The notes below the pieces were generated by a model, which was not told the DNA's origin, did not search any database, and was given only the letters and a program-made list of their open reading frames with translations. A stretch of 45,049 nt of DNA from Allofournierella massiliensis. GTDB taxonomy: Bacteria > Bacillota > Clostridia > Oscillospirales > Ruminococcaceae. The stretch lies in the NCBI RefSeq assembly GCF_021531255.1, contig NZ_JAFBIO010000013.1, positions 1-45,049 of the forward strand, written 5' to 3'. A program made the translations under genes and the position numbers. This document shows, one piece after another, positions 23,085 to 30,171 of the stretch (its first letter is position 1; every line of letters starts with the position of its first letter).

Positions 23085-24812
23085 ATGGAAGAAAAGGACT
23101 GCATGCATTTCAAGGATTACCGCAGCGGCCAGCTTACCAACGGCATTGAGCGGGCGGCCCACCGGGCCCTGCTGTACAGCACCGGGCTGGATACGGAGGA
23201 CCTGAAAAAGCCCATGGTGGCGGTGGTGAATTCCTTCACCGAGATGGTGCCCGGCCATATCCACCTGCGGGAGCTGGCGGATTTTGTCAAGCAGGGGATC
23301 ATTGAGGCCGGGGGCATTCCCCGGGAATTCAATACCATTGCCATCTGTGACGGCATCTGCCAGGGGCATAAGGGGATGAGCTATCCCCTGCCCAGCCGGG
23401 AGATCATTGCCGATTCCATTGAATACATGATCGAGGCCCACCAGTTTGACGCTATGGTCATGCTGCCCGGCTGCGACAAGATCGTGCCGGGGATGCTGAT
23501 GGCGGCCATGCGGCTGAATATCCCCACCATCCTGGTGCCGGGCGGGCCCATGCTGCCCGGCCGCTATAAGGAGATGGATGTGCTCACCCTCACCGATATG
23601 CGAGAGCTCATCGGCCGCACCCAGACCGGGAAGATGACGGTGGAAGACCTGATGGAGGCGGAAAAGTGCGCCCTGCCCGGCTATGGTACCTGCTCCATGC
23701 TGGGCACCGCCAATACCATGAGCTGCCTGGCCGAGGTGCTGGGCATGTCCCTGCCCGGCTGCGGGCTGGCTCATGCGGTGTCGGCCAAGAAACGGCGGAT
23801 CGCCAAGCAGTCCGGCAAGCGGGTGGTGGAAATGATCGGGGAGGGCCTCACCCCTCGTAAGATCATGACCCGGGAATGCCTGCGCAACGGCATTGCCGCC
23901 AGCATGGCCATGGGGGCCTCCACCAACAGCACCCTCCACCTGCCGGCCATTGCCCACGAGGCGGGTATCTCCATCACCCTGCGGGATTTTGACGAGATCA
24001 GCCGCCAGGTGCCCTACCTGTGCAACATCAAGCCCTCGGGCAAGTACCCCCTCAGCGTGCTGGATGAGGCCGGGGGGATCCCGGCGGTGCTCAAGGCCAT
24101 CGAGCCCAAGCTGGATACCGGCGTCCTCACGGTTACCGGCCATACCCTGGGGGAGAACCTGGCCGGGGTGCCCCTGGTGGAAAACGATGTGATCTATCCC
24201 CTCTCGGCGCCTAAGAATGAGGAGGGCGGGCTGGCCATCCTCCACGGCAATCTGGCGCCGGACGGGGCGGTGGTGAAAAAGAGCGGGGTCAAGCCCTCCA
24301 TGTATTACTTTGAGGGGCGGGCCCGGGTCTTCCATTCCATGGAGGAGGCCAGCGCTGCCGTATCGGGGGATCAGATCCAGAAGGGAGATATCCTGGTCAT
24401 CACCTACGAGGGGCCCAAGGGCGGCCCCGGCATGCGGGAGATGCACATGACCACCAGCCTGATCGTGGGCCGGGGAATGGACGAGAGCTGTGCCCTCATC
24501 ACCGACGGGCGGTTTTCCGGTTCCACCCGGGGGCCCTGCATCGGCCATGTCTCGCCGGAGGCAGCGGCCGGCGGCCCCATTGCCGCAGTGGAGGAGGGGG
24601 ATAAAATCATCATTGATATCTCCGGCCGCACCCTCACCCTCTGTGTGCCGGAGGAGGAGATCCGCCGCCGTCTGGCAAAGGTCAAGCATATCCGCAAGGA
24701 CCGCACCCCGGCGCTGGATCGGTATTCGGCTCTGGTGACCTCGGCGGACCGGGGGGCCGTGCTCAAGACCCCCGAGGAGCTGGCCCGGGAGCGGGCGGAA
24801 AAATCCCAATAA
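23085..24812 (+). CDS. ilvD: IlvD/Edd-family dehydratase, probable dihydroxy-acid dehydratase
   Basis: The 575-residue protein is a full-length IlvD/Edd dehydratase. It would dehydrate 2,3-dihydroxy acids in valine, isoleucine and pantothenate synthesis, or sugar acids, using an iron-sulfur cluster. Motifs include VVNSFTEMVPGHIHL, CDGICQGHKGMSYPLPSRE, the LPGCDKIVPG Cys loop and GTCSMLGTANTM with another Cys. The first loop has Gly where classic bacterial enzymes have a ligand Cys (PGHIHL instead of PCN-H), the form common in clostridial and archaeal enzymes. ATG 23085 follows AGGAG at 9 nt; the longer frame crosses the promoter. No other ilv genes are near, so a sugar-acid role is possible. 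Confidence 0.82.
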   Translation: MEEKDCMHFKDYRSGQLTNGIERAAHRALLYSTGLDTEDLKKPMVAVVNSFTEMVPGHIHLRELADFVKQGIIEAGGIPREFNTIAICDGICQGHKGMSYPLPSREIIADSIEYMIEAHQFDAMVMLPGCDKIVPGMLMAAMRLNIPTILVPGGPMLPGRYKEMDVLTLTDMRELIGRTQTGKMTVEDLMEAEKCALPGYGTCSMLGTANTMSCLAEVLGMSLPGCGLAHAVSAKKRRIAKQSGKRVVEMIGEGLTPRKIMTRECLRNGIAASMAMGASTNSTLHLPAIAHEAGISITLRDFDEISRQVPYLCNIKPSGKYPLSVLDEAGGIPAVLKAIEPKLDTGVLTVTGHTLGENLAGVPLVENDVIYPLSAPKNEEGGLAILHGNLAPDGAVVKKSGVKPSMYYFEGRARVFHSMEEASAAVSGDQIQKGDILVITYEGPKGGPGMREMHMTTSLIVGRGMDESCALITDGRFSGSTRGPCIGHVSPEAAAGGPIAAVEEGDKIIIDISGRTLTLCVPEEEIRRRLAKVKHIRKDRTPALDRYSALVTSADRGAVLKTPEELARERAEKSQ

Positions 24813-24858
24813 GAACAAAACCAGGGCAGCGCCAAAAAGCGCTGCCCTGGTTTTGTTC
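24813..24858. terminator. Bidirectional intrinsic terminator
   Basis: A 20-bp perfect stem GAACAAAACCAGGGCAGCGC / GCGCTGCCCTGGTTTTGTTC around a 6-nt loop. It ends the dehydratase (+) and the cyclophilin gene (-). Confidence 0.9.
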
Positions 24859-24874
24859 AGGGGCAGGGAAAAAA

Positions 24875-25351
24875 TTATTCCTCCACCACACGGATGCTCT
24901 GAATGACCTGAGGCTTGCGGGGCCGGTCGGCAAAGCCGGTGGGGGTGGCGGCGATCTCGTCCACCGTATCCATCCCGTTCACCACCCGGCCAAAGGCGGC
25001 GTACTGGCCGTCCAGGTAGGAGGCATCGGCGTGCATGATGAAGAACTGGCTGCCGGCGCTGTCCGGGTTCTGGGCCCGGGCCATGCTGATGACGCCCCGC
25101 ACATGTTTGATGGGGTTGTTCCAGCCGTTGGCGGCAAACTCGCCCTTGATCTCCCAGCCGGGGCCGCCCATGCCGGTGCCCTCGGGGCAGCCGCCCTGGA
25201 TCATAAAGCCCGGGATGATGCGGTGGAAGGTCAGCCCGTCATAAAATTTTTCGTTGACCAGTTTGAGGAAGTTGGCCACCGTGATGGGGGCTGCGCTCTC
25301 GTCCAGCTCCAGGTCGATGGTCTTTCCGTTTTCCATGGTGATACGGATCAT
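24875..25351 (-). CDS. Cyclophilin-type peptidyl-prolyl cis-trans isomerase
   Basis: The 158-residue protein is a cytoplasmic single-domain cyclophilin that speeds proline isomerisation in protein folding. The active-site motifs TFHRIIPGFMIQGG, AGSQFFIM and the AFGRVVNGMDTVDEI stretch are all present, and no signal peptide is seen. It has its own strong promoter and shares a terminator with the dehydratase, so it is monocistronic. Confidence 0.95.
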   Translation of the reverse strand: MIRITMENGKTIDLELDESAAPITVANFLKLVNEKFYDGLTFHRIIPGFMIQGGCPEGTGMGGPGWEIKGEFAANGWNNPIKHVRGVISMARAQNPDSAGSQFFIMHADASYLDGQYAAFGRVVNGMDTVDEIAATPTGFADRPRKPQVIQSIRVVEE

Positions 25352-25392
25352 GGCAAAAACTCCTTTGTTATGGTGATGGGATCTCTGGCTTC

Positions 25393-25421
25393 AGTATAGC
25401 ATATCCCGCCCCAAAGGGCAA
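25393..25421 (-). promoter_or_regulatory. Promoter of cyclophilin gene
   Basis: Minus-strand TTGCCC (25416-25421), a 17-bp spacer, TATACT (25393-25398) preceded by TGC. Confidence 0.65.
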
Positions 25422-25426
25422 AGACG

Positions 25427-26185
25427 CTATACCAGATGCTGCAGCTCGGTCATATTCTCCCAATATCGCTTGGGGCAGTGGGTCATCCGGCAGCGGGGAT
25501 TCTCCCGGGCCTGGATGGTGAGGGTCTCATAAAAGCGCTTCCAGGCCCGCTGCAGCCGGGCCTCCTCCTCCCCCACCGGGGGCAGCTGAAATTCCCCTTC
25601 CAGTTCCAGATAGGAGGCGGCGTGGTCCCGGTAGAGCAGCACCGCCCGGTGGGTCACATCACAGATCAGGAAGTTTTCTTCCGGGAAGCGGGAACAGAAG
25701 TGCCCCCGCAGAAGGGGCAGCACATAGTGCTTGGGGGTGATGCGGGCCGCCAGCAGGCCGTCGTATTCCTGAAAGCGGAGAAACCCCTTGAGAAGATGAG
25801 CCTCCCCGGTCACCGCCTTTTCCAGGGCCAGCACCGGGGCCACCGCCTCGCTGCCCAGAAACCAGGGGGCCCGGCGGCCCCGCGGGTAGGCAAAGCGCAG
25901 AAACCGGAGAAGAGCCAGTTCCTTGCCCTCGCTGCCGTTCAGGAAAGCCAGGCTCACCAGTTCCCGGGCCCGGGGGCCCAGCTTTTCATCGATGCTTCTA
26001 TCCACCCGGTCGGCCTTTTCCGGGTCGGTGTCAATGAACCGGCTCTCATACAGGGTGGGGGAAAAGCCCCGGGCAGGGCAGATGACAAAGGGCTCCTCCC
26101 GGCGGAAAAAGGCCTCAAAGACGCAGCAGAGAAAGCCCTGCCAGCTGGAATCGTACAGGTATACTACATCTGCCTGGCGATACAT
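25427..26185 (-). CDS. TIGR03915-type protein, putative partner of radical SAM DNA repair protein
   Basis: The 252-residue protein resembles the TIGR03915/DUF4130 family, found almost always next to a TIGR03916 radical SAM protein and suspected to act in DNA repair or modification; the reaction is unknown. The start motif VVYLYDSSWQGFLCCVFEAF is typical, as is the C-terminal CRMTHCPKRYWENMTEL segment. ATG 26185 has GGAGG 7 nt upstream and lies inside the end of the upstream gene, which it overlaps by 22 nt, so the two are translationally coupled. A longer upstream frame is only the overlap read in another frame. No terminator was seen after it. Confidence 0.85.
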   Translation of the reverse strand: MYRQADVVYLYDSSWQGFLCCVFEAFFRREEPFVICPARGFSPTLYESRFIDTDPEKADRVDRSIDEKLGPRARELVSLAFLNGSEGKELALLRFLRFAYPRGRRAPWFLGSEAVAPVLALEKAVTGEAHLLKGFLRFQEYDGLLAARITPKHYVLPLLRGHFCSRFPEENFLICDVTHRAVLLYRDHAASYLELEGEFQLPPVGEEEARLQRAWKRFYETLTIQARENPRCRMTHCPKRYWENMTELQHLV

Positions 26186-27504
26186 TTCACCGCCTCCTCC
26201 TTCACCTGCAGCCCGGCCAGCCGGGGCGCGACCCCCTGCCCTGCCAGCTGCTGCACCTGGGGCGCCGAAAACAGGCTCAGCTGTTCGCAGCCCTCGTTGA
26301 AAGCTTCCGGGTCCAGCAGGGCCCGGGCCACCAGCTCCCGGCGGGGGCTGCGGCTGCCGGAGTAGCCCCGGCAGCACAGGAAATACTGGGCCCGCTTGAG
26401 GACTACCCCGATCCGCTTGAGTTCGGGCAGGCCCAGGGCCCCGTTCTTCCGGGCAATCAGGATCCGGCGGGCACTGCGGGGGCCGATGCCCGGCACCCGC
26501 AGCAGTTCCTCCTCCCCGGCCCGGTTCACATCCACCGGGAAGCGGTCAAAGTGCCGCAGTGCCCAGTGGCATTTGGGGTCCATATAGGGGTCAAAATTGG
26601 GGCAGTCCTCGTCCAGAATTTCCTCGGCGGAAAAGTGGTAATAGCGGAGCATCCAGTCCGCCTGGTAGAGCCGGTGCTCCCGCAACAGGGGCGGCGGGGT
26701 GTAAAGGGCCGGCAGCCGGCTGTCCTCCACCACCGGGATATAGGCCGAGAAAAATACCCGTTTCAGGGAGTATTTCCGGTAAAGTCCCTGGGTCAGATGA
26801 AGGATCTGCCGGTCGCTTTCCGGGGTGGCCCCCACGATCATCTGGGTGCTCTGGCCGGCGGGGGCAAAGCGGGGGGCGTGCCGGTAGAGGGCCAGCTCCT
26901 GCCGGTTTTGCGTGGCCGAGGCGGCGATCTGCCCCATGGGCCGCAGGATGGCCGCCCGGCTTTTATCCGGGGCCAGCAGCCCCAGGCTGGCCTCGCTGGG
27001 CAGCTCTATATTCACGCTGAGCCGGTCGGCCAGAAGCCCCAGCCGGCGCACCAGTTCGGGGCTGGAGCCGGGGATGGCCTTGGCATGAATATAGCCCCGG
27101 AACCGGTATTCCTCCCGCAGCAGGGTCAGGGCCGAGATCATCTGCTCCATGGTGTAATCGGGGCTCACCAGCACCGCGCTGGACAGGAACAGCCCCTCGA
27201 TATAGTTGCGCCGGTAGAACTGGATGGTGAGGTCGGCCAGTTCCCGGGGGGTAAAGGCGGCCCGGGGCAGGTCGTTGGAGCGCCGGTTCACGCAGTAGCG
27301 GCAGTCGTAGGCGCAGATGTTGGTATACAGCACCTTTAAAAGGGAGACGCACCTTCCGTCCGCCGTGAAGGTGTGGCAGCAGCCCGGCGCCTGGCAGTTG
27401 CCGATGGAACCGGCCTGGCCGCCCCGGTCGCTGCCGCTGGAGGTGCAGGCCACATCATACTTGGCGCTGTCGGCCAGTATGGCCAGCTTTTCTTCCAATT
27501 CCAT
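26164..27504 (-). CDS. TIGR03916-type radical SAM protein, putative DNA modification/repair
   Basis: The 446-residue protein has a radical SAM core with C64, C68 and C71 (CAYDCRYC), which bind a 4Fe-4S cluster and SAM. A C-terminal helix-hairpin-helix (LLRVPGIGPRSARRILIARK) is a nucleic-acid-binding motif. Further Cys lie before the core (CQAPGCCHTF). This architecture matches the putative DNA modification/repair family TIGR03916. The partner gene overlaps its 3' end. The upstream repressor gene ends in a terminator; a weak TTGGCT-17-TATCTT promoter (minus strand, about 27546-27573) overlaps that terminator, so expression may come from it or from read-through. Confidence 0.88.
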   Translation of the reverse strand: MELEEKLAILADSAKYDVACTSSGSDRGGQAGSIGNCQAPGCCHTFTADGRCVSLLKVLYTNICAYDCRYCVNRRSNDLPRAAFTPRELADLTIQFYRRNYIEGLFLSSAVLVSPDYTMEQMISALTLLREEYRFRGYIHAKAIPGSSPELVRRLGLLADRLSVNIELPSEASLGLLAPDKSRAAILRPMGQIAASATQNRQELALYRHAPRFAPAGQSTQMIVGATPESDRQILHLTQGLYRKYSLKRVFFSAYIPVVEDSRLPALYTPPPLLREHRLYQADWMLRYYHFSAEEILDEDCPNFDPYMDPKCHWALRHFDRFPVDVNRAGEEELLRVPGIGPRSARRILIARKNGALGLPELKRIGVVLKRAQYFLCCRGYSGSRSPRRELVARALLDPEAFNEGCEQLSLFSAPQVQQLAGQGVAPRLAGLQVKEEAVKCIARQM

Positions 27505-27550
27505 TCCGCGTCTCCCCCTTTCCGGGCCGGTTCTTTTGCATAAAAGATAG

Positions 27551-27591
27551 AAAAAGGCGGCCTTTGAGCCAAAAACAGCCCAAAAGCCGCC
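27551..27591 (-). terminator. Intrinsic terminator after XRE-S24 repressor gene
   Basis: On the minus strand, a 14-bp stem (27578-27591 with 27556-27569, two G-U pairs) around an 8-nt loop, then T5. Confidence 0.82.
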
Positions 27592-27655
27592 CGCCGATCA
27601 GGCAATCCGGATTATGGGACGACCCGCCCTGTATACTGGGAAATACAGAAAAGGC

Positions 27656-28258
27656 TCACCACTGGCTGACGGTCTTGACCACCTTGCCCACCACATGCAG
27701 GTGCTCCAGTTCCTCGCCGCTCAAAATCAGCTCTTCGTAATCCGGGTTGAAGGGCTGCAGTACCACGCTGCTGCCCCGCACCAGGTACCGTTTGAGGGTG
27801 CCCTCGCCTTCCCCGTAAATCAATACCCCCAGATCGCCGCTGTCCAGGGTGGGCTGCTTGTGCACCAGGGCCAGGTCCCCTTCCCGGATGCGGGGCTCCA
27901 TGCTGTCGCCCTTGACCACCAGGTAGAAATAGGAGGAAGGGTCTTTGACGCTGGCCAGCTCGGTGCCGTAATCCTCCTCATAAGCCAGGGCCCCATAGCC
28001 TGCCCGCACCGTGCCCACCACCGGGATGCCGGTTTGGGCATAGGGCAGGGAAAAAGAGGGGGCGGGCGCTTTGCCCAGCAGATCGTCGGTGCTTACCCCC
28101 AGCAGCTTGGCCAGGGCGGTGAGGGTGTCCGGGTCGGGGGAAGATTTTCCGTTTTCCCACTTGCCCACGGCCTGCTGGGAGACCCCTACCCGGGCGCTGA
28201 GCTGGGCCTGGCTGAGGCCGGCGGCCTTGCGAAGCTCTTTGAGGCGGTCCTTGAACAT
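27656..28258 (-). CDS. XRE-family repressor with S24 (LexA/CI-like) autocleavage domain
   Basis: The 200-residue protein joins an XRE helix-turn-helix (about 4-60; GLSQAQLSARVGVSQQAVGKW) to an S24 peptidase domain (about 80-200). The catalytic Ser is S119 in GDSMEP and the Lys is K156 in TLKRYLV. An Ala-Gly pair at 86-87 is a plausible self-cleavage site. Proteins of this form are inactivated when RecA filaments form on damaged DNA, as for LexA and phage CI. ATG 28258 gives the normal XRE start. Four ACAAC-N5-GTTGT palindromes lie in its promoter region, one in its own -35/-10 spacer, so it likely represses itself and the divergent small gene. Confidence 0.87.
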   Translation of the reverse strand: MFKDRLKELRKAAGLSQAQLSARVGVSQQAVGKWENGKSSPDPDTLTALAKLLGVSTDDLLGKAPAPSFSLPYAQTGIPVVGTVRAGYGALAYEEDYGTELASVKDPSSYFYLVVKGDSMEPRIREGDLALVHKQPTLDSGDLGVLIYGEGEGTLKRYLVRGSSVVLQPFNPDYEELILSGEELEHLHVVGKVVKTVSQW

Positions 28259-28315
28259 AATCGATACGCTCCGTTTCTGACGGCGGGCCCCGGACCCGCG
28301 CGTCCTGATGATTTT

Positions 28316-28344
28316 ATGATACAACAAACGGTAGTAAAAGTAAA
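28316..28344 (-). promoter_or_regulatory. Promoter of XRE-S24 repressor gene
   Basis: Minus-strand TTTACT (28339-28344), a 17-bp spacer and TATCAT (28316-28321). The spacer holds the degenerate operator ACAACAAACGGTAGT (28321-28335). Confidence 0.7.
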
Positions 28345-28428
28345 GAGGAAATCACAACAAAAAGTTGTTGGAAAACTATTGACAACAACCAAAAGTTGTA
28401 ATATACTCAAGATACAACAAAAAGTTGT
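28321..28428. promoter_or_regulatory. Operator array ACAAC-N5-GTTGT (four sites)
   Basis: Three perfect palindromes lie at 28354-28368, 28385-28399 and 28414-28428, and a one-mismatch copy at 28321-28335. Start-to-start distances are 33, 31 and 29 bp, close to three helical turns. One site fills the spacer of each divergent promoter and one lies just after the start of the small gene transcript. The obvious binder is the XRE-S24 repressor. Confidence 0.8.
28379..28407 (+). promoter_or_regulatory. Strong promoter of small Arg-rich membrane protein gene
   Basis: Perfect TTGACA (28379-28384), exactly 17 bp, then TATACT (28402-28407). The spacer is almost wholly the operator at 28385-28399, so the promoter should be tightly repressible. 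Confidence 0.88.
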
Positions 28429-28473
28429 GAAATGCGGCAAATTTCGCTTCCGAACAACAGGAGGGGTTTTACG

Positions 28474-28767
28474 ATGAAAAAAATGGCGGCGGGGCTGGAA
28501 CGGTTTTTGGCGCTGAGCTGCGGTCTGGCAGCTCTTTTAAGCCTGGGCAGCCTGTTTGAGGGGGGCAGCCCGGCAGCCCTGGTTCTGGCAGCGGCCCTGC
28601 TGGCGGCGGCCCGGGGGCTTTCCCTGTTGGCCGAACGCAGCGAGCGGGCGGCTCTGCGGGCCCGCCGGCGCCGGCAGAGAACGACCCAGCGCCGTGCCCA
28701 CCGCCGCCTGGCGGCCTCGGCCCTCAAAAAACCGGCCTCCCCCGCCCCCGACCTGCGGGTGGCCTGA
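28474..28767 (+). CDS. Small Arg-rich two-helix membrane protein under XRE-S24 control
   Basis: The 97-residue protein matches no family I recognise. It has two hydrophobic segments (about 9-28 and 33-53) joined by a short turn, then a strongly basic tail (residues 56-78, with a run of four Arg at 64-67) and a Pro/Ala-rich end. The tail should be cytoplasmic and could bind nucleic acid, phospholipid or a division protein. The start is supported by ACAGGAGGGG 9 nt upstream. It lies behind the strongest promoter in the window, covered by three repressor sites. By position it is analogous to small SOS membrane proteins beside lexA (YneA, SosA, DivS), though no sequence likeness is claimed. Confidence 0.78.
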   Translation: MKKMAAGLERFLALSCGLAALLSLGSLFEGGSPAALVLAAALLAAARGLSLLAERSERAALRARRRRQRTTQRRAHRRLAASALKKPASPAPDLRVA

Positions 28768-28774
28768 AGCGAAA

Positions 28775-28820
28775 AAAGCGGTCCTGTCCCTTGGGGGGCA
28801 GGGCCGCTTTGGTGTTTTTG
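28775..28820. terminator. Intrinsic terminator between small gene and ugd
   Basis: A 16-bp stem with two G-U pairs (28775-28790 / 28795-28810). The A-run on the left makes it strongest for the leftward ugd transcript; on the right the T tract is weaker. Confidence 0.8.
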
Positions 28821-28831
28821 GGGGAAGAGGC

Positions 28832-30013
28832 TTAGTCCCGCCGGTAGATATCCCGGGTATAGACCTTTTCCTCCACATCCTGCAGTTCCTCGGTGAAGCG
28901 GTTGGCCACGATCACATCCGCCTGGGCCTTGAAGGCGGCCAGGTCCCGTTCCACCCGGGCGCCGAAGAAGGAATCCTCCTTCAGGGTGGGTTCATACACC
29001 ACCATGGGCACTCCCCGCTCGCCGATCCGGCGCATGACGCCCTGGATGCTGGACTGGCGGAAGTTGTCGCTGCCGGTCTTCATGGTCAGCCGGTAGATGC
29101 CCACCAGCCGGGGCTTCCTGGCCAGGATCCGCTCGGCAATGAAATCCTTGCGGGTGCGGTTGGCCTCCACAATGGCCTGCATCAGGTTCTGGGGCACATC
29201 CCGGTAATTGGCCAGCAGCTGTTTGGTATCCTTGGGCAGGCAGTAGCCGCCGTAGCCAAAGCTGGGGTTGTTGTAATGGTCGCCGATCCGGCTATCCAGG
29301 CTGACGCCCCGGATGATCTGGGCGGTATCCAGCCCCCGCACCTCGGCGTAGGTGTCCAGCTCATTGAAAAAGCTCACCCGCAGAGCCAGGTAGGTGTTGG
29401 CGAACAGCTTGATGGCTTCGGCCTCGGTGGTGCCGGGGTAAAGGGTGGGGATATCCTGCTTGAGGGCCCCCTGGGCCAGCAGCTGGCCAAAACGGTGGGC
29501 TGCCTGGCAGAGCTCCTCATCCTCCTGAGGGGCACCCACCACGATCCGGCTGGGGTAGAGGTTGTCATAGAGGGCCCGGCCCTCCCGCAGAAATTCCGGG
29601 CTGAACAGCAGCCGGGCGCCGGTTTTCTCCCGCATGGCCTTGGTGAAGCCTACCGGCACGGTGGATTTGATCACCACCACCGCCTGGGGGGCCAGCTCCA
29701 TCACCTGGGCAATGACGCTCTCCACGCTGCTGGTATTGAAGTGGTTCTGTTCCGGGTCATAGTCGGTGGGGGTGGAAATGATCACATATTCTGCCCCGGA
29801 AAAGGCCTCGGCCGGGTCGGTGGTGGCCTTCAGATCCAGCTGGTGATGGGCCAGATAGTCCTCAATTTCCCGGTCCGCAATGGGGGATTGGCGGCGGTTG
29901 ATCTGTTCCACCTTCTGGGGCAGCAAGTCCAGCGCAAAAACGGTGTTGTGCTGGGACAAAAGAATGGCGTTGGAAAGCCCCACATAGCCGGTACCGGCCA
30001 CGGCGATCTTCAT
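28832..30013 (-). CDS. ugd: UDP-glucose 6-dehydrogenase
   Basis: The 393-residue protein oxidises UDP-glucose to UDP-glucuronate with two NAD, feeding capsule or wall polysaccharides. The N-terminal Rossmann fold begins with [15 protein letters not shown]. The catalytic Cys is in [15 protein letters not shown], and STVPVGFT and FSPEFLREG are family motifs. Length is typical of the compact bacterial form. AAGGGAGG lies just before the ATG and a good promoter is upstream. Polysaccharide genes are absent nearby, so it stands alone between the repressor cluster and phoR. Confidence 0.95.
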   Translation of the reverse strand: MKIAVAGTGYVGLSNAILLSQHNTVFALDLLPQKVEQINRRQSPIADREIEDYLAHHQLDLKATTDPAEAFSGAEYVIISTPTDYDPEQNHFNTSSVESVIAQVMELAPQAVVVIKSTVPVGFTKAMREKTGARLLFSPEFLREGRALYDNLYPSRIVVGAPQEDEELCQAAHRFGQLLAQGALKQDIPTLYPGTTEAEAIKLFANTYLALRVSFFNELDTYAEVRGLDTAQIIRGVSLDSRIGDHYNNPSFGYGGYCLPKDTKQLLANYRDVPQNLMQAIVEANRTRKDFIAERILARKPRLVGIYRLTMKTGSDNFRQSSIQGVMRRIGERGVPMVVYEPTLKEDSFFGARVERDLAAFKAQADVIVANRFTEELQDVEEKVYTRDIYRRD

Positions 30014-30072
30014 AGATATCCTCCCTTGGCGCGCGGGGGTGATAGGCCCGGCGCGCGGCTCTTATTCTTTTC

Positions 30073-30101
30073 AATATACCACCGGCGGGGAATTTTTTCA
30101 A
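30073..30101 (-). promoter_or_regulatory. Promoter of ugd
   Basis: Minus-strand TTGAAA (30096-30101), a 17-bp spacer, TATATT (30073-30078) preceded by TGG. Confidence 0.72.
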
Positions 30102-30127
30102 TGCGGCCTGCCTTGCTGCCGGGGTAC

Positions 30128-30166
30128 AAGAAAGCCGCGGCAGCTGGAAAACTCCGGCGCCGCGGC
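30128..30166 (-). terminator. Candidate terminator after phoR
   Basis: GCCGCGGC at 30134-30141 and 30159-30166 can pair, with a weak inner GGA/TCC extension, followed on the minus strand by TTTCTTG. The short T tract makes it less certain. Confidence 0.55.
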
Positions 30167-30171
30167 AGGAT

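Noticed and set aside
22539-24818. A 759-codon open frame on the minus strand opposite the ilvD-like gene
   Set aside because: It is a GC-rich shadow: it lacks a start site, runs through the divergent promoters and is Gly/His/Gln-rich without any family motif, while the plus-strand gene is unmistakable.
27622-27648. A TATACT with flanking CTGTAT/ATACAG repeat just before the repressor stop as a plus-strand promoter
   Set aside because: No -35 at proper spacing and no downstream plus-strand gene.
28321-28428. The repeated ACAAC...GTTGT units as a short CRISPR-like or iteron array
   Set aside because: The units are palindromic, only 15 bp, and placed exactly at promoter elements; spacers are not CRISPR-like and no replication gene is near, so operators fit better.
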